Source of the DNA: Anticarsia gemmatalis | Taxonomy: Eukaryota; Arthropoda; Insecta; Lepidoptera; Erebidae | Direction: 5' to 3' | DNA: 64,000 nt | NCBI RefSeq assembly: GCF_050436995.1 | Contig: NC_134762.1 | Span: forward strand, 11,802,167-11,866,166 | Part shown: piece by piece, positions 51,301-60,481 of the stretch | Layout: every line of letters starts with the position of its first letter | Position numbering within the stretch: position 1 is the first letter of the stretch | Made by a program: the position numbers and the translations under genes | Notes under the pieces: model-generated | The model's database searches: none | Told to the model about the DNA's origin: nothing | The model's input: the letters and a program-made list of their open reading frames with translations, nothing else

Positions 51301-54300
51301 CCTCGTTATGGAAGGATTAACATATGCACATGCACCTATGTTCACTAAAGAGCAACAGATAAATTAATTAATACTGGAAAAATATAAAACAATATTTTTA
51401 TATTTTCCCAGCTGGACGTTTAACTCTACTATTTTCTCTGATATTAATTTAAATAACAAATGCAGAGAGTTTAAAACTAGTTCCATACCTCTGTGTGCTG
51501 AACAGATGATTGGTGTAGATAGTGTGTATAATGTAGGGGTGGGGTACTCACAGGGTGTGCAGCGCGGGCAGCGGCGGCAGCGCCGTGTCGCTCAGCTCAC
51601 TGATCAGGTTGCCCGCCAGGTTCCTGACACACACAATGTTTATTTAAAATACGACATATAACTCCGACGTATCACACACAAACATGTATTTGTTTCGTAA
51701 GTGTAACAGTAGACATCGATCACGACAGATGCTAGATCTGATCAGAGCGCAACTTGCCGACATTTACTTTACTAATCATTACCATTACCCAGCACTGCTC
51801 TTATTATCGGTCGCCTAACAAGCCTCACGAGAACATTGACATTCACACACAATCGCGGCGCGACCCTCCGGGACCCTTCCTCTACCCGTTACGGTTAATC
51901 GTCGGTTAATTAATTAACGAACGTCGACAAGTACGCGCGCCCCCACTTACTAGTACTTACCCCGAGCGAGACTCACCTCATAGCTTATGTACCATTCATA
52001 GTTAATGTTAATGTAGCCGCCACTTTGACATTACCTACTTGTATCGAGATGTCATGTGACTGTGTGTACGCCGGTTCATTAATACTGTACGAGTCTGCGG
52101 CCGACTTATGAAACTTCCTCGTTTTAATTGACTTACTCGCTGAAATATTCATCGTGTTTCTTTGAGGTGAACACAATAATGGCTTCAATCGATCAAACGG
52201 ATTAATGTGTTTGGAAATATTTAATCGTACATTTATAATAGCCGTGCCATTTATATGATCTCGTGCGACACGTCTCACTGAAAGTGGAGCAGCAGTCAGC
52301 ACGCGCCGCGCCCGCCACGGACCCGACACCGCGCACACTGTGTCGACGTGTACGAGCGATACACACTAACATAACATTATTTATAGCTAAGCATTAATTA
52401 CATGTCCGTCCTGACATTAATAGGCTGTTTCATTTTAGAATTTCTAGCGAATTTGACGAGAAATGCGAAATGTCTGTGAAAAGTTGATGAGATGTGAGTG
52501 ATTAATACATGAGTGTGTCGGAGATCATAGCGACGGACGTGATGGAGGTGATGGAGGCGGCGCCACTCGCCAGTATAAATAGTGTGCGTAATGATCGAGC
52601 GTCGTCGAGTGCCCGCCTGGCTATAAGTGAGCCCGTCCAGCACCGTGCGTGTGTCGTGTCATGTGGCGTGGTGGGTGTAGTGGTCGGTGTAGTGGTAGTG
52701 ATACTCACAGCGTCTGCAGGTGGTGCAGCGGCGCGAGCGCGTGTGTGGGCACGTCGCGCAGCAGGTTGCGCGCCAGCCGCAGCGTGCGCAGCGCGCGCAC
52801 CCCGCGCAGCGCGCCGCCCTCCACCTCCGACATGAAGTTGTCCTCCGCCGACCTGCGCACACGTCACACGTCACACGTCAACACACATCAACACACGTCA
52901 TATACATCATATACATCACACATTACTGCTCGCAACAAAACCATTCTCTATAAACCTAACGGCAGCGTTGTCGAATTAGTCATCGTTGTCACTTAACAGA
53001 AGCATCTATCTATATAGTCTGTAGTATTAGAAATTCTGTTCTGTTTTTTGTTATTGTTACTACCTATACTGAGTGTTCAATCATCATTTAAGCTAATGCC
53101 CGCTGTCCCCGGTCTTGAATACATTTTACATTACATTACTAGAACATAATATGCGTTGGGCGAGAAACATGTAGCCATACTAGCCACGATTAGAATTTTG
53201 GAGTTTCCTTAAGGAAAATATAAAAAGTATTAGGCGCCAACAAAAGGAAAAATCAATTCAAGAACTCATTCAGATGGTAATTAATACGAAGGTTTGCGGC
53301 ACCCATGCGTCGCCGTCCTCGCCGTCCTCGCCGGCCACTCGGCTCAACTCTCGGCTGAGCTAGCGTGGCCCGCATATAACAATCATACGTCATAACATAA
53401 TCAGTCAGATGCTCGTTCAATAGTTCTAAAACGGCGTGTAGATTGCCAGCCCATCTCTCGGACTCTACACTGATATTCTTGCCGTGATGTTGTTGCCGTG
53501 TTATATACATATATCATCATATACAAATTGTTTTCAAGGTTTAACAGTGGTTGCGTGAGAGCCATGAGATCACTGCAGTCGCAACAAGCGACCGGAGATT
53601 CCAGACTTTCAGTCTTTAATAGAGCAAGATATTCGTACATTGTACAGATAACTTGACGCTTAGAGAGCACTGTGAGCAGTGCGTGTAGTGCGAGTGCGAG
53701 TGCGAGTGCGAGGTGGCGGTCACTCGGCGAGGCGTTATGTAAATGGCGCGAGGCCTCCACCGCTTCCTTCCTGCCGCGCGCCGCTCGCGCCGCCGCCTGC
53801 CTCACTGACACTCAGTCCCCTGCTCCTCTGTGCTCAGTGCTCAGGCTACTCACTCAGCACAGCCATAACGCTAGAAGAATTAATATGTTTGTTTCACGCA
53901 TTCACTGATCCTTGGTTTCATTAATATCCAAAGTAAATTGTCTTACAAGGAAATAACTACAACAATCCTGTTGTTGCAAGTCCTGTTGAATATGAAAGTG
54001 ATGCAGCAGGACAATGTGATCGCGACGTTGATAATCTCCAGCTGTTAACATTGATATATGGCATCAGCTCCCACGCGGGGCGCCGCGCGTCGCTCGCGCT
54101 ACATTAATTAGCCATGTTTACAATCTCAATGACAATGTTTGCCTTATATTGTTATTTATGAATGTCTTTCTTTTGCTGTTTCCTGTCCCCTCGTACCTTC
54201 TAACATTATCTGATGTGACATTTTGGGATCTGTATATCACACAGTGCAGTACTTTACAGCGGCTTTGTGTTTGCTGTTTGCAGTATCATAACTCACATTT

Positions 54301-57300
54301 TAAATACGATTACAGGATTATAGTAGGCTCGTATTACTTGATTGTGATATGATGTGTCTCCGGAGCGCGGGACCCTCGTGTGGTGAGCAGTCGTGCGTCG
54401 TGCACGAGACGGATCGAGCTCTCCTTTGTGCATTTACATAATAATAGGAGGCGAGGGCGCGCGAGCCGACGCCGACCGAGCGCCGCTCATACATCAACTT
54501 GGAACAGCTCGTAACAAATACCCACGATACCCACCATACAACCACTTAGTTATGTTCCATCATCGTGCATTCAGTTAGCGGAACTAGTTTTTCTTTCATA
54601 GGTAGAAGGACGCAAGGATAGCTGAGCGATATATGTATTCAGTTAGAGTCACAGCCAGGTACATATTCGTTCGCGTCGGCGCCGGTGTATCAGCACATTC
54701 AGCACATATGTACATATGTACATGACGTGTGTCAGTATGTGTATCATTGTGCACATTTTCCTCGTCGTATCGTGGAATTAGTATGTGGCGGGCGCGGCGA
54801 CGGCGGCCTCCTCGCGCGCCCTGACGCAGCCGCGCGCTGACCACCTCATGTATCTAAATGTGCATTTTAGTTCAATTCACCACTCTATTGTTTGCACATA
54901 ATAATGTGTTACTGCGACATGGAAACAAACATCTCTTCATTTACTTGTGTTTAACGGCCGATAACTTAATCAACTACAAGATGGGCAGACTTTTATCGTG
55001 CTCTGCGAATACGAGCGAAACGTTCATAAACGTCGATCAACCTATGAGATGTAACAAACTTGTTTACTTCACCGACTGTTTATAGAGCAGGCGAGTGAAC
55101 GACTCACCGCTACTAGCCATCAATCATGTAACTATTAAAAGACTGTAATTACAGAAATAATTAATCAATGACTCGCTGACATGTTTGTGCGGAAAGCGGA
55201 AAGAGCACAAGTAACATTAATTGAATTGATCGACATGACGCCATTTTTTTGATGTCGGCACGCGGTTCAATCACTTCCATCAGCGAGCACTTTCTCCACG
55301 GAGCACCCCCCCCCCAGCGTGCCCCCCGCGCACCCCGCACGCCCCGCGCCGCCGGCGACAATTATCTGCTTACTTACTTGTGTAATGGTGTTTATAAACG
55401 AGCGCATTACCTGTCTTATATTTCACTAAACAATTAGCTCCGAGGACTCCACAGTGGCCTGCTCTATCTGTACGAGCACAAGAAAGCACGCATATTGTGA
55501 TGTCGGAGGCAGAGTCAATTCCAGCATTATTGACAAAAACATCGTTTTTGTGCCTCATGATTGATAACTATTTGATAGCCACAATGATGATACGTATCCG
55601 TAGACATGATCCGTATTTGACAGCACGCTCATTTCTGAGATAAACGTGCGTCGATACACAACGACGTCGCCCAGTAAGTGGAGGCGAGTAAGGCGACACT
55701 CTGATGAAGGATAAATCAAATGCGTGTCAGCGCATCGCCCGCGGCTCCCGAGCTGATGTCATGTTTGCAAAACTCGTCCTAGCGCCGCTAGCGCGAGCCG
55801 CGGCGGCGTGTGAAAGCTCGGCGCGCGCGGTTCGCACGCCGCCGCCGCCGCCCGCGCCGCCGTCATCACGGTGCGCTGATCAGTGTTTCGCAAATGATCA
55901 CATTACTTCACACGAGCACTCGTAGGAGCCACACGTCACCACACGCAGCGCACTCACCACACTCAGCGCACTCGGCGCCAGCACGCTGCGGTGACGCTTG
56001 TTTTAGTATGCATCACGAGGGATGGTGAGCGCGCGGCGACCTCCCGCCTTCTCACAATACTGCGTGGATCTACTTTTAAACAACTTTACACATTCTAATT
56101 ACCTACCTTTACCAAATACCACATTCCTCTACGGAAGGTTAGTTTAGAATATGGTTTGTATTGAATTTCTCACTAAATCCGGTGTAAGAGCTATTAGCTT
56201 TATTTGACAAAATTGAATTACACTCCTTAATTGCACGTTTGGCGCAGTGGTTTAAGCGGTCACCTCGCCGCAACAACCGTTGCGCCGCGTGTGGTGGGTT
56301 CGAATCCCACCCGGGACAAATCTTTGTGTGATGAGCACGAGTATTTGTTCTGAGCCTGGATGTCAATTTATCTATATAAGTATGTATTTAGAAGTATATA
56401 AGTATGTTTATCAGTTATTTGGTTACCATAGTACAAGCTCTGCTTAGTTTGGAATCAAATGACCGTGTGTGAGTTGTCCAATGATATTTAGGATATTTAT
56501 TTATTTAAATGTACGGGACAACGGGAGGGCCCTAATACTTCCCCGAAACCTAGCGTGATGTTAGGCTCAAAGCTCTGGATATAAAATATATTAATTCTAA
56601 GAAAACATCCGCAACTCTCTGAAAAAGGTGTGTGAATTGATTGCCAGTTATTATAAAATAACGTTCGGTGAAGCGCTTGAGCGATGGAGCGGTGGAGGCT
56701 CCCGGCGAGCGGCGCGTGTTCGTTTGATTAAGTCCATGTTCAAGCCGCCGCCGCCTACACGTACTACACGTACAACATCAACGCTCCGCCGTCTCTCCAT
56801 CACCAGATTAGATTACGCTCGTAGTCGCCCATCGAGCTCTACATCTGGCCCCATAATCGTTCACGCACTTTCTATTAAAAGTAAGCGATACACCTCATCG
56901 TATCGACTTCATTATTGCCGACATGATACAGGAGCCGTTCACTGTTCACTCACGTCCAATGTTTGTGCCGACCAAGTTACTTGCATCGAGATTGCAGCCA
57001 AAGTACCTACAGTAGCAGGTCTACTGCGAGTGAGCCAGGCTGTGGGGAAGAATGCTGTGTGTGCGATATGTAAATGTAATAGTTGATAGTAGTGGAGCCG
57101 CCGGCCGCTGCCGATGCAACGGATCGATACGCGCCGCGACACACGCCTCAGAGCCTCACCGCGACGACACCACGCCGCGCCACACCACGCTCGCTCTCTA
57201 TTACATTGACATGCACACACTGCACACTATCCAAACTAAGATCAGCATCAGTCATCACCAACAAAACATTAACCTATTAATTTTAAATCTTAAAAGCAAT

Positions 57301-60300
57301 TAGAAGTACTTTCTAGACTTTACACAAAATGTAAGCCGAGAAAGAAAATAGTCGTGCTGCTAACTGAGACAGCAAACGGTGGAAATCTACCTACCTATCA
57401 ATAAGTGCATTACTGATAAGATGTGTAGTGTATCTGTTACTGTAAAACCCCGAACTGCGGTAAATCCTAAGATTTGCCGGTCAAACCTAAGATTTATTTA
57501 GTTCGAAATAAAAGAATTGTTCGGACTTTTACCATTGATAGTTGGTAAATCTTAAGTTTTACCGGAAAATCTTAGGATTTACCACAGTTCGGGCTTTTAC
57601 AGTAACATATCGACCAGAGCAGTAAGAAGCGCGGCGAAGTGTAGACCAGAGCACCCGCGGACTGACGTTTGTCTACCGATACAACGGCTAGAATATGTAG
57701 TGTGTTCGGTGTGTCGCGATCCTCCGGTGATGTTGTTTACCATCACTCAGCCGGCGGCGGCGGAGAGGGAGCACGTGAAATATGGCGGCGTATACACACG
57801 TTGCTAGTTCTTTTGTGAATGTTCCTTGTTATTTATGGTGAAGGCTGGCGGGCTGGGGAGACGGCGAATTAATTTGAGCACTGTGATATATGGACGACGT
57901 TCACCCCGTCGGCGTCGCCGCCGCCGCCACGCGTCCGCCACGCGCCACCCGTCTCACCGGGCGCTGCGCGATTCACGGTGCTTATCAATACAGTACTAAT
58001 TCTTGTGAGGCTAGTTAATACACAGATAATATTCGGGAATTATTCTAGCACTCAGAATGATATAGGTACCTAACATTCCTAGAGTATGTAAACGCGTGGC
58101 GTGCGACTTGCGGTTCTAAGCGCAAGCAGTCATCCCGTCGCACGCCACACACGCGGAACAGGCAGGCACTCGTGGGGTTTTAGTGGTGTATGCCCGCCCT
58201 TCTGGCGGGAGAGTCCCACATAACCCTGCGCTCCACCCAGGGCGCATGGTTGCCTAACGCATTTCCCCACGAAAAAAAAACCGTACTGGACACGTGTAAA
58301 GCATTTCCTCACGTATAAAAAAGTTATGTTACACTCAAAAATCTGTGTTGAGCTGATGATCTAGTGACCACTATCGAGCATCGTGGCACCCGTCTTCCAA
58401 TTCACATAATACAATACAATAAAATATATATTTATAATGCCGGTGCGAGTAGTCAGATGAACCTCAAACATTGTCAAGAGACGAGCTAAATTTGTTAGAG
58501 ATAAGTAAGCATTTTGTATTCGTGTATGTATGTGTGCCGGCCACCGACGCGACGGTTGTACGCGACCCGTCTGTGGCGAGCGACCAGCCCGGCGCGCGCC
58601 GCTCCCGGGAGGGGACGACACTCGTTTGCTTCACAATTGAGGACAGTCTCGAGACATTACTTCGTATCACTGCTGTTTCTCTTTTACAGCGAAATACCTA
58701 AATAATATATCTAAACCTAGTTGTAATTATTATTTCTATTGCTAGATTAGATAAGTAACATTAGCTGACGGGAAGAAACAGACTCCTTGGGATTCTTGGG
58801 ACCCCAGACATTATGTGCATTTATGAAGCTACAAATAAATTCTATAAATTCTGCGATTACTCATTTTTCTTTATTTGTTCTGAGTTTTTACTGTGAATAT
58901 TCGATTTTTTTGGCATCGCGATGTTTATAAAAATCGTTTTTAGTTACTATCATATTATTTTAAGCTGAAAAAAATTCTGAGCATCCAATTCACGAGAAAA
59001 ACATATCTAGTAAGGTGGGCACAATTTACATACGTTTATTGTATTTCCAGTGTGAGAGTGTGCAGGCGAGTGGTGTGTGTGTGCGTGTGTGTGTGTGTGC
59101 GTTACTCACAGGAAGTGCAGGTGGTGCAGGTCCTGCAGCGCGTGCGCGGGCAGGCGGCGCAGCGCGCAGCGGTCCAGCCACAGGCGCGCCAGCGCCGCGC
59201 CGCTCAGCGCGCCGCCCGACACCGACTCCAGCCGGTTCATGGACAGGTTCCTGCCACAACACCACCGCGCTCACTCCTCACGTCTCATCACATACTACCA
59301 CACTACCACACTACTAGTACGTCACTACACTACGAGCCTTATGCCTTCTAGTACTGCACACACACGTCCTACACAATTCCCCGGTATCGTGGACGCGGAA
59401 CTCTGTGAACTTTGTATCACAGTTGTTCGATTAACAAAGTTGTTCGATCGAAGCGGATGCCGCGACCAAACATATTACGACCAGCTGTTAACTAATAATA
59501 TTTAATCATTATATTATTCCAAGCAGGACTTTAGATTTTTGATTGGGCGTGTAAGTCCACGTGATGGGGACGTGTAGTCCGGTGTAGTGTAGGTAATGTG
59601 TGACGTGCGAGCGGTGAGTAGTGACCACGCCGCTGACTGACGGCGCTCGTACCTGTCGCAGCCACTCCATCATCACTCGACCATCACTCGCGCGGTAGAA
59701 ACAGAGCCGTCACATAAAAACGTTACAATTATACACACATATAATAATATTATGTTTACACGAAAGTCATTGGCGGCCGGATGTTAGCATTTTACGACCA
59801 CTCTGCATGTATTTTATACAATTTTAATACCGACTGTGACTTCATTTAAAAGCTTGCGGCCGCCAAAAACGCAATCTCACACAGTTTGTTCGCATATTTT
59901 GAAGAGCTCTTTAGATTATTAGGTACGTTATTAATAGAATAAATAAAACTAACTGAACTGAAACTAGGGCTCTGTGAAAGCTCTCCGTGTGTCGGGCTCA
60001 ATGTGGTTAGTCGCGGTTCCATGTACAGCCACTCAATCTCACCACACATGCTCCACGTGGCGCTCTCTACTTCACTCCACTTCAGCGCAGAAGCAACGAA
60101 CTAACGACTCAAGTGTTGTGATGTCTTTACCTTATTCGATGCGTGTATTACAATCAACTATTAGTATTAGACTGCGCTTGCCTCCCGCCGACGAGAGTGG
60201 AGACGCTGTACTTGCCGCACTCAGTACCTATGATGTGAACCTAACTAGTTCCTACGACGACAGATTTGCGATTCCCCTCCACCCTGTATCTACTCTGTGG

Positions 60301-60481
60301 TACAACTGGTACAAGTGAGCAGCTCTACAAGTATAGTTAGTAGTGATCAAGCGTGTAGTTATAATGCAGGGTGCACTTGTGCAGTGTGTGTCGAGTACAA
60401 TATACTCACAGCTCCCTGAGGCCGGCGGCGGGCTGCAGCGCGTCGCGCGCGATCGTGCTGATGTTGTTGTTGGACACGTCC
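19959..60481 (-). CDS. rk: LGR2/rickets-type leucine-rich-repeat GPCR (bursicon receptor), 5' partial
   Basis: Fourteen minus-strand exons in transcript order: 60481-60410, 59250-59110, 52852-52709, 51623-51552, 36177-36106, 34780-34712, 34627-34484, 29932-29792, 28704-28639, 27748-27605, 22960-22889, 22542-22244, 21798-21451, 21361-19959. Phases agree throughout; together they give 1061 residues plus stop. Eleven exons encode 16 LRRs of 22-24 residues, then a cysteine hinge (SYAYHCCEF), then seven helices with ERNYAITHAM at the DRY position and NPFLYA. More than 10 LRRs marks a type-B LGR rather than a type-A (FSH/TSH-like) receptor, and the 7TM sequence (SDYRKFAVCLPFE, RCRHSSNFSNRQTPANTNS) matches insect rickets. 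Known role: a Gs-coupled receptor for the bursicon heterodimer at the plasma membrane, driving cuticle tanning and wing expansion after moulting. The signal peptide and first LRRs are beyond the window. Confidence 0.94.
21451..21798 (-). CDS. rk: LGR2 exon: hinge end and first helix
   Basis: Begins NVSELSGAGG (a possible N-glycosylation site), with an acidic Gly/Glu/Ala-rich stretch. Cysteine-containing HCLPLPGPFLPCVDLFDWWT follows, then helix 1 (CGVWAVFLLALLGNGTVVFVLV, containing the GN motif) and the start of helix 2 (LAAADFFMGIYL). It ends CTAG before GTGCCG. The 5' end of this exon shares a codon with the hinge exon. Confidence 0.92.
22244..22542 (-). CDS. rk: LGR2 hinge exon
   Basis: Reads NVGNNVFAWLPAAGLQRLLH, a last degenerate LRR, then the cysteine box QTLVLSYAYHCCEFMPL typical of LGR hinge regions. 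An acidic linker and WANTTDIWSHY (another N-glycosylation sequon) follow. 299 bp; donor GTACGT. Confidence 0.92.
22889..22960 (-). CDS. rk: LGR2 single-LRR exon
   Basis: 72 bp encoding one 24-residue repeat, NLEDNMIEHIDAEAFVPVSK then LEDL, with the final Leu codon split by the intron. Confidence 0.92.
23951..24104. mobile_element. Small inverted-repeat element (MITE)
   Basis: The left end tcgcacccccggtgcaatac plus tgtcactt is matched by the complementary right end aagtgacagtgttgcaccgg plus gggtgcga, with one mismatch noticed over about 28 bases. 154 bp in all, AT-rich centre, no coding capacity. Confidence 0.75.
26015..26470. mobile_element. PIF/Harbinger-type MITE with internal duplication
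   Basis: Terminal inverted repeats GGCCGGGACTCCACCAAAGC (left) and the exact complement (right), flanked by TAA on both sides (26012-26014 and 26471-26473), the 3-bp duplication used by PIF/Harbinger elements. A 55-base block from the left end is repeated in direct orientation near 26092-26145 (gggactccaccaaagcggag then atgtgtgcggtgtgctgtgt). No transposase. Confidence 0.8.
27531..27597. repeat. 8-bp tandem repeat beside an LGR2 splice donor
   Basis: About seven copies of gtggtgac (one variant with gtggtcac) ending one base from the GTGAGT donor of the exon at 27605-27748. Confidence 0.85.
27605..27748 (-). CDS. rk: LGR2 double-LRR exon
   Basis: 144 bp encoding two repeats, DLSGNEISFVDGSSLEGLRR and VLARNRLRRLPSDAFLHTPD, with donor GTGAGT directly followed by an 8-bp tandem repeat. 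Confidence 0.92.
27749..28638 (-). other. LGR2 intron
   Basis: AT-rich, no repeats or exons recognised. Confidence 0.6.
28639..28704 (-). CDS. rk: LGR2 single-LRR exon (short form)
   Basis: 66 bp, a 22-residue repeat DVKLNMLERVPELRDCSELR then VL; two residues shorter than the standard unit. Confidence 0.9.
28705..29791 (-). other. LGR2 intron
   Basis: Contains a purine-rich G tract at about 28960-29010 and short gagtgttg repeats near 29110-29140; no exon seen. Confidence 0.55.
29792..29932 (-). CDS. rk: LGR2 double-LRR exon
   Basis: 141 bp, repeats VVSEARSLRVLPALNGTSRL and RADRARLTALPPDLCKHTPQ. The first lacks the usual Asn of the LxxN position, and the donor is GTCAGT instead of GTGAGT. 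Confidence 0.88.
29933..34483 (-). other. LGR2 intron, 4.55 kb
   Basis: Holds a (GT)n tract at about 30920-30952, the dispersed repeat at 31589-31868 and a CG-rich patch at about 32650-33000. The open frames in that patch lack family or splice support. Confidence 0.55.
31589..31868 (+). mobile_element. Dispersed non-LTR retrotransposon-tail repeat, copy 1
   Basis: Starts gctgacccgcgcaacttcgc, contains tcaaatcggaccagtagttc and gattagcgcgtttaaacaaa, and ends with (aaac)n then ctcttcagctttattatatt and tagtatagata. A second copy is at 46921-47158 and a minus-strand 5' piece at 12480-12545. The layout and ending are those of RTE-like LINE tails or their SINE partners common in insects. Confidence 0.65.
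34484..34627 (-). CDS. rk: LGR2 double-LRR exon
   Basis: 144 bp, repeats SVASNRVEVVEAGVLQACRR and ELRANPLGRVHTAALHHLTH. Only 84 bp of intron separates it from the exon at 34712. Confidence 0.92.
34712..34780 (-). CDS. rk: LGR2 single-LRR exon
   Basis: 69 bp, repeat RLEENLLTAVPVAVRLLPML then EDL, donor GTAAGT, acceptor TTTGTGCAG. Confidence 0.9.
34846..35302. mobile_element. Inverted-repeat element (MITE) in an LGR2 intron
   Basis: The left end ggtctcagcacacatatggg plus atcggaaagggatcgt is matched by the complementary right end acgatccctttccgatcccg plus tatgtgtgctgagacc, about 36 bases with one mismatch. TCTA lies near both ends (34841-34844, 35303-35306) and may be the target duplication. 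The interior has several degenerate copies of ccgcgcttacg; no coding capacity. Confidence 0.78.
36106..36177 (-). CDS. rk: LGR2 single-LRR exon
   Basis: 72 bp, repeat VLKRNRIVMIDERAFTNTPA then LRVL. The intron before it in the transcript is about 15.4 kb, the largest in the window. Confidence 0.92.
37803..37845. repeat. 10-11 bp tandem repeat (cgggacacta)
   Basis: Four copies of cgggacact with a or c at the following base; a related cggcggcactcggcggc triplication lies nearby at about 36990-37020. Confidence 0.7.
38385..38545 (-). mobile_element. tRNA-headed SINE-like repeat
   Basis: On the minus strand the segment reads ggtcgtgggttcgcatcccg, a good RNA polymerase III box B, preceded by aagtggtgggttaacgcgat as a box A-like stretch. 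A GC-rich body follows. Confidence 0.5.
40148..42312. mobile_element. Small hAT element split by a foldback insertion
   Basis: Outer ends: CAGGGATTCCCAACC at the left and GGTTGGGAACCACTG at the right, the CAGTGGTTCCCAACC type of end common to hAT MITEs. They are flanked by GTCTATGT (40140-40147) and GTCTATAT (42313-42320), an 8-bp duplication with one mismatch. Without the inner insertion it is about 190 bp; 42141-42312 is its remaining body, with a tggtccgcggacca palindrome near the right end. Confidence 0.82.
40170..42132. mobile_element. Foldback element with 697-bp arms
   Basis: Left arm 40170-40866 and right arm 41436-42132 are inverted copies of equal length; comparing stretches by eye I noticed one difference (ttgcatgtggcc versus ttgcaggtggcc). 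The ends are ATGTACGTCAGGCTGGCCCG and its complement. The sequence CTTTTCTT lies on both sides (40162-40169 and 42133-42140), an exact 8-bp target duplication made within the outer hAT. Words of the type gtggccgggctgaaa recur in both orientations in the arms, candidate transposase-binding repeats. The 569-bp spacer has no long open frame but holds a perfect hairpin, gaatttaaagtttt / aaaactttaaattc (about 41127-41155). Confidence 0.88.
43505..44690 (+). mobile_element. Deleted P-like element with THAP-domain start
   Basis: An ATG at 43719 begins MVRKYCIVPMCTNSSEKTPQ and runs to YVPCR, the opening of a THAP zinc finger (C-x4-C spacing, then FYVP), as found in P-element transposases and their relatives. 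A good donor GTAAAC follows at about 43805, so this looks like the first coding exon; nothing further of the transposase is evident. The flanks (about 43505-43560 and 44625-44690) are imperfectly inverted (tgaccgagatattaaacg against ttaccgaagttacagcg) and each includes tgacgtca-like words. Exact ends and target duplication were not found. Confidence 0.5.
46099..46143. repeat. 12-bp tandem repeat (ggcggtgtcgct)
   Basis: Three full and one partial copy of ggcggtgtcgct in tandem; no coding context. Confidence 0.85.
46921..47158 (+). mobile_element. Dispersed non-LTR retrotransposon-tail repeat, copy 2
   Basis: Same start (gctgacccgcgcaatttcgc), middle (tcaaatcggaccagtagttc) and end (ctcttcagctttattatatt, tagtatagata) as the copy at 31589, but without the expanded aaac run. 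Confidence 0.65.
48953..49016. repeat. 8-bp tandem repeat (gtgtgtagt-like)
   Basis: About eight copies of gtgtgtag with single-base variants (gtgtgcag). Confidence 0.8.
51552..51623 (-). CDS. rk: LGR2 single-LRR exon
   Basis: 72 bp, repeat NLAGNLISELSDTALPPLPA then LHTL. Confidence 0.92.
51624..52708 (-). other. LGR2 intron
   Basis: No exon or repeat recognised; the gtggtgtagtgg-like words just before 52700 form a short simple repeat next to the donor. Confidence 0.55.
52709..52852 (-). CDS. rk: LGR2 double-LRR exon
   Basis: 144 bp, repeats SAEDNFMSEVEGGALRGVRA and RLARNLLRDVPTHALAPLHH, donor GTGAGT. Confidence 0.92.
56222..56520 (+). mobile_element. tRNA-headed SINE
   Basis: Head: tttggcgcagtggtttaagc (box A) and ggtgggttcgaatcccaccc (box B). 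The body contains acgagtatttgttctgagcc, taagtatgtatttagaagta, caagctctgcttagtttgga and tgaccgtgtgtgagttgtcc, characteristic of lepidopteran SINEs. No acceptor stem can be formed, which excludes a functional tRNA gene. Confidence 0.8.
57435..57607. mobile_element. Palindromic MITE with 4-bp duplication
   Basis: 173 bp, ends TGTTACTGTAAAACCCCGAA and the near-complement ttcgggcttttacagtaaca, nearly palindromic over its whole length (repeats of aaatcctaagatttacc in both orientations). TATC lies at both sides (57431-57434, 57608-57611). The relative at 11984-12100 shares gtaaaagtccgaacaattct in the opposite orientation. Confidence 0.8.
59110..59250 (-). CDS. rk: LGR2 double-LRR exon
   Basis: 141 bp, repeats NLSMNRLESVSGGALSGAAL and WLDRCALRRLPAHALQDLHH; flanked on the donor side by a (GT)n/(CA)n tract at about 59072-59099. 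Confidence 0.92.
59251..60409 (-). other. LGR2 intron
   Basis: No exon or mobile element recognised. Confidence 0.55.
60410..60481 (-). CDS. rk: LGR2 single-LRR exon, most 5' exon in the window
   Basis: 72 bp, repeat DVSNNNISTIARDALQPAAG then LREL. Its acceptor shows that at least one more exon lies upstream. Confidence 0.92.

Larger units (their letters stand above)
36178..51551 (-). other. LGR2 giant intron, 15.4 kb
   Basis: No LRR-type exon or other gene found. It contains the SINE at 38385, the nested hAT/foldback insertion at 40148-42312, the P-like remnant at about 43505-44690, the LINE-tail copy at 46921, tandem repeats near 37803, 46099 and 48953, a TACA microsatellite near 44815-44850, and CG-rich patches near 42660-42760, 45370-45600, 46180-46240 and 47570-47690. 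Confidence 0.6.
52853..59109 (-). other. LGR2 intron, 6.3 kb
   Basis: Contains the SINE at 56222, the MITE at 57435 and a possible dispersed repeat at 58090-58275 (minus strand: aaccccacgagtgcctgcct). CG-rich patches occur near 53670-53800, 55800-55870 and 57900-57960. Open frames here have no family support. Confidence 0.55.

Noticed and set aside
56228..56320. Possible tRNA gene
   Set aside because: Box A and box B are good, but the 5' and 3' ends do not pair as an acceptor stem and a SINE body follows.
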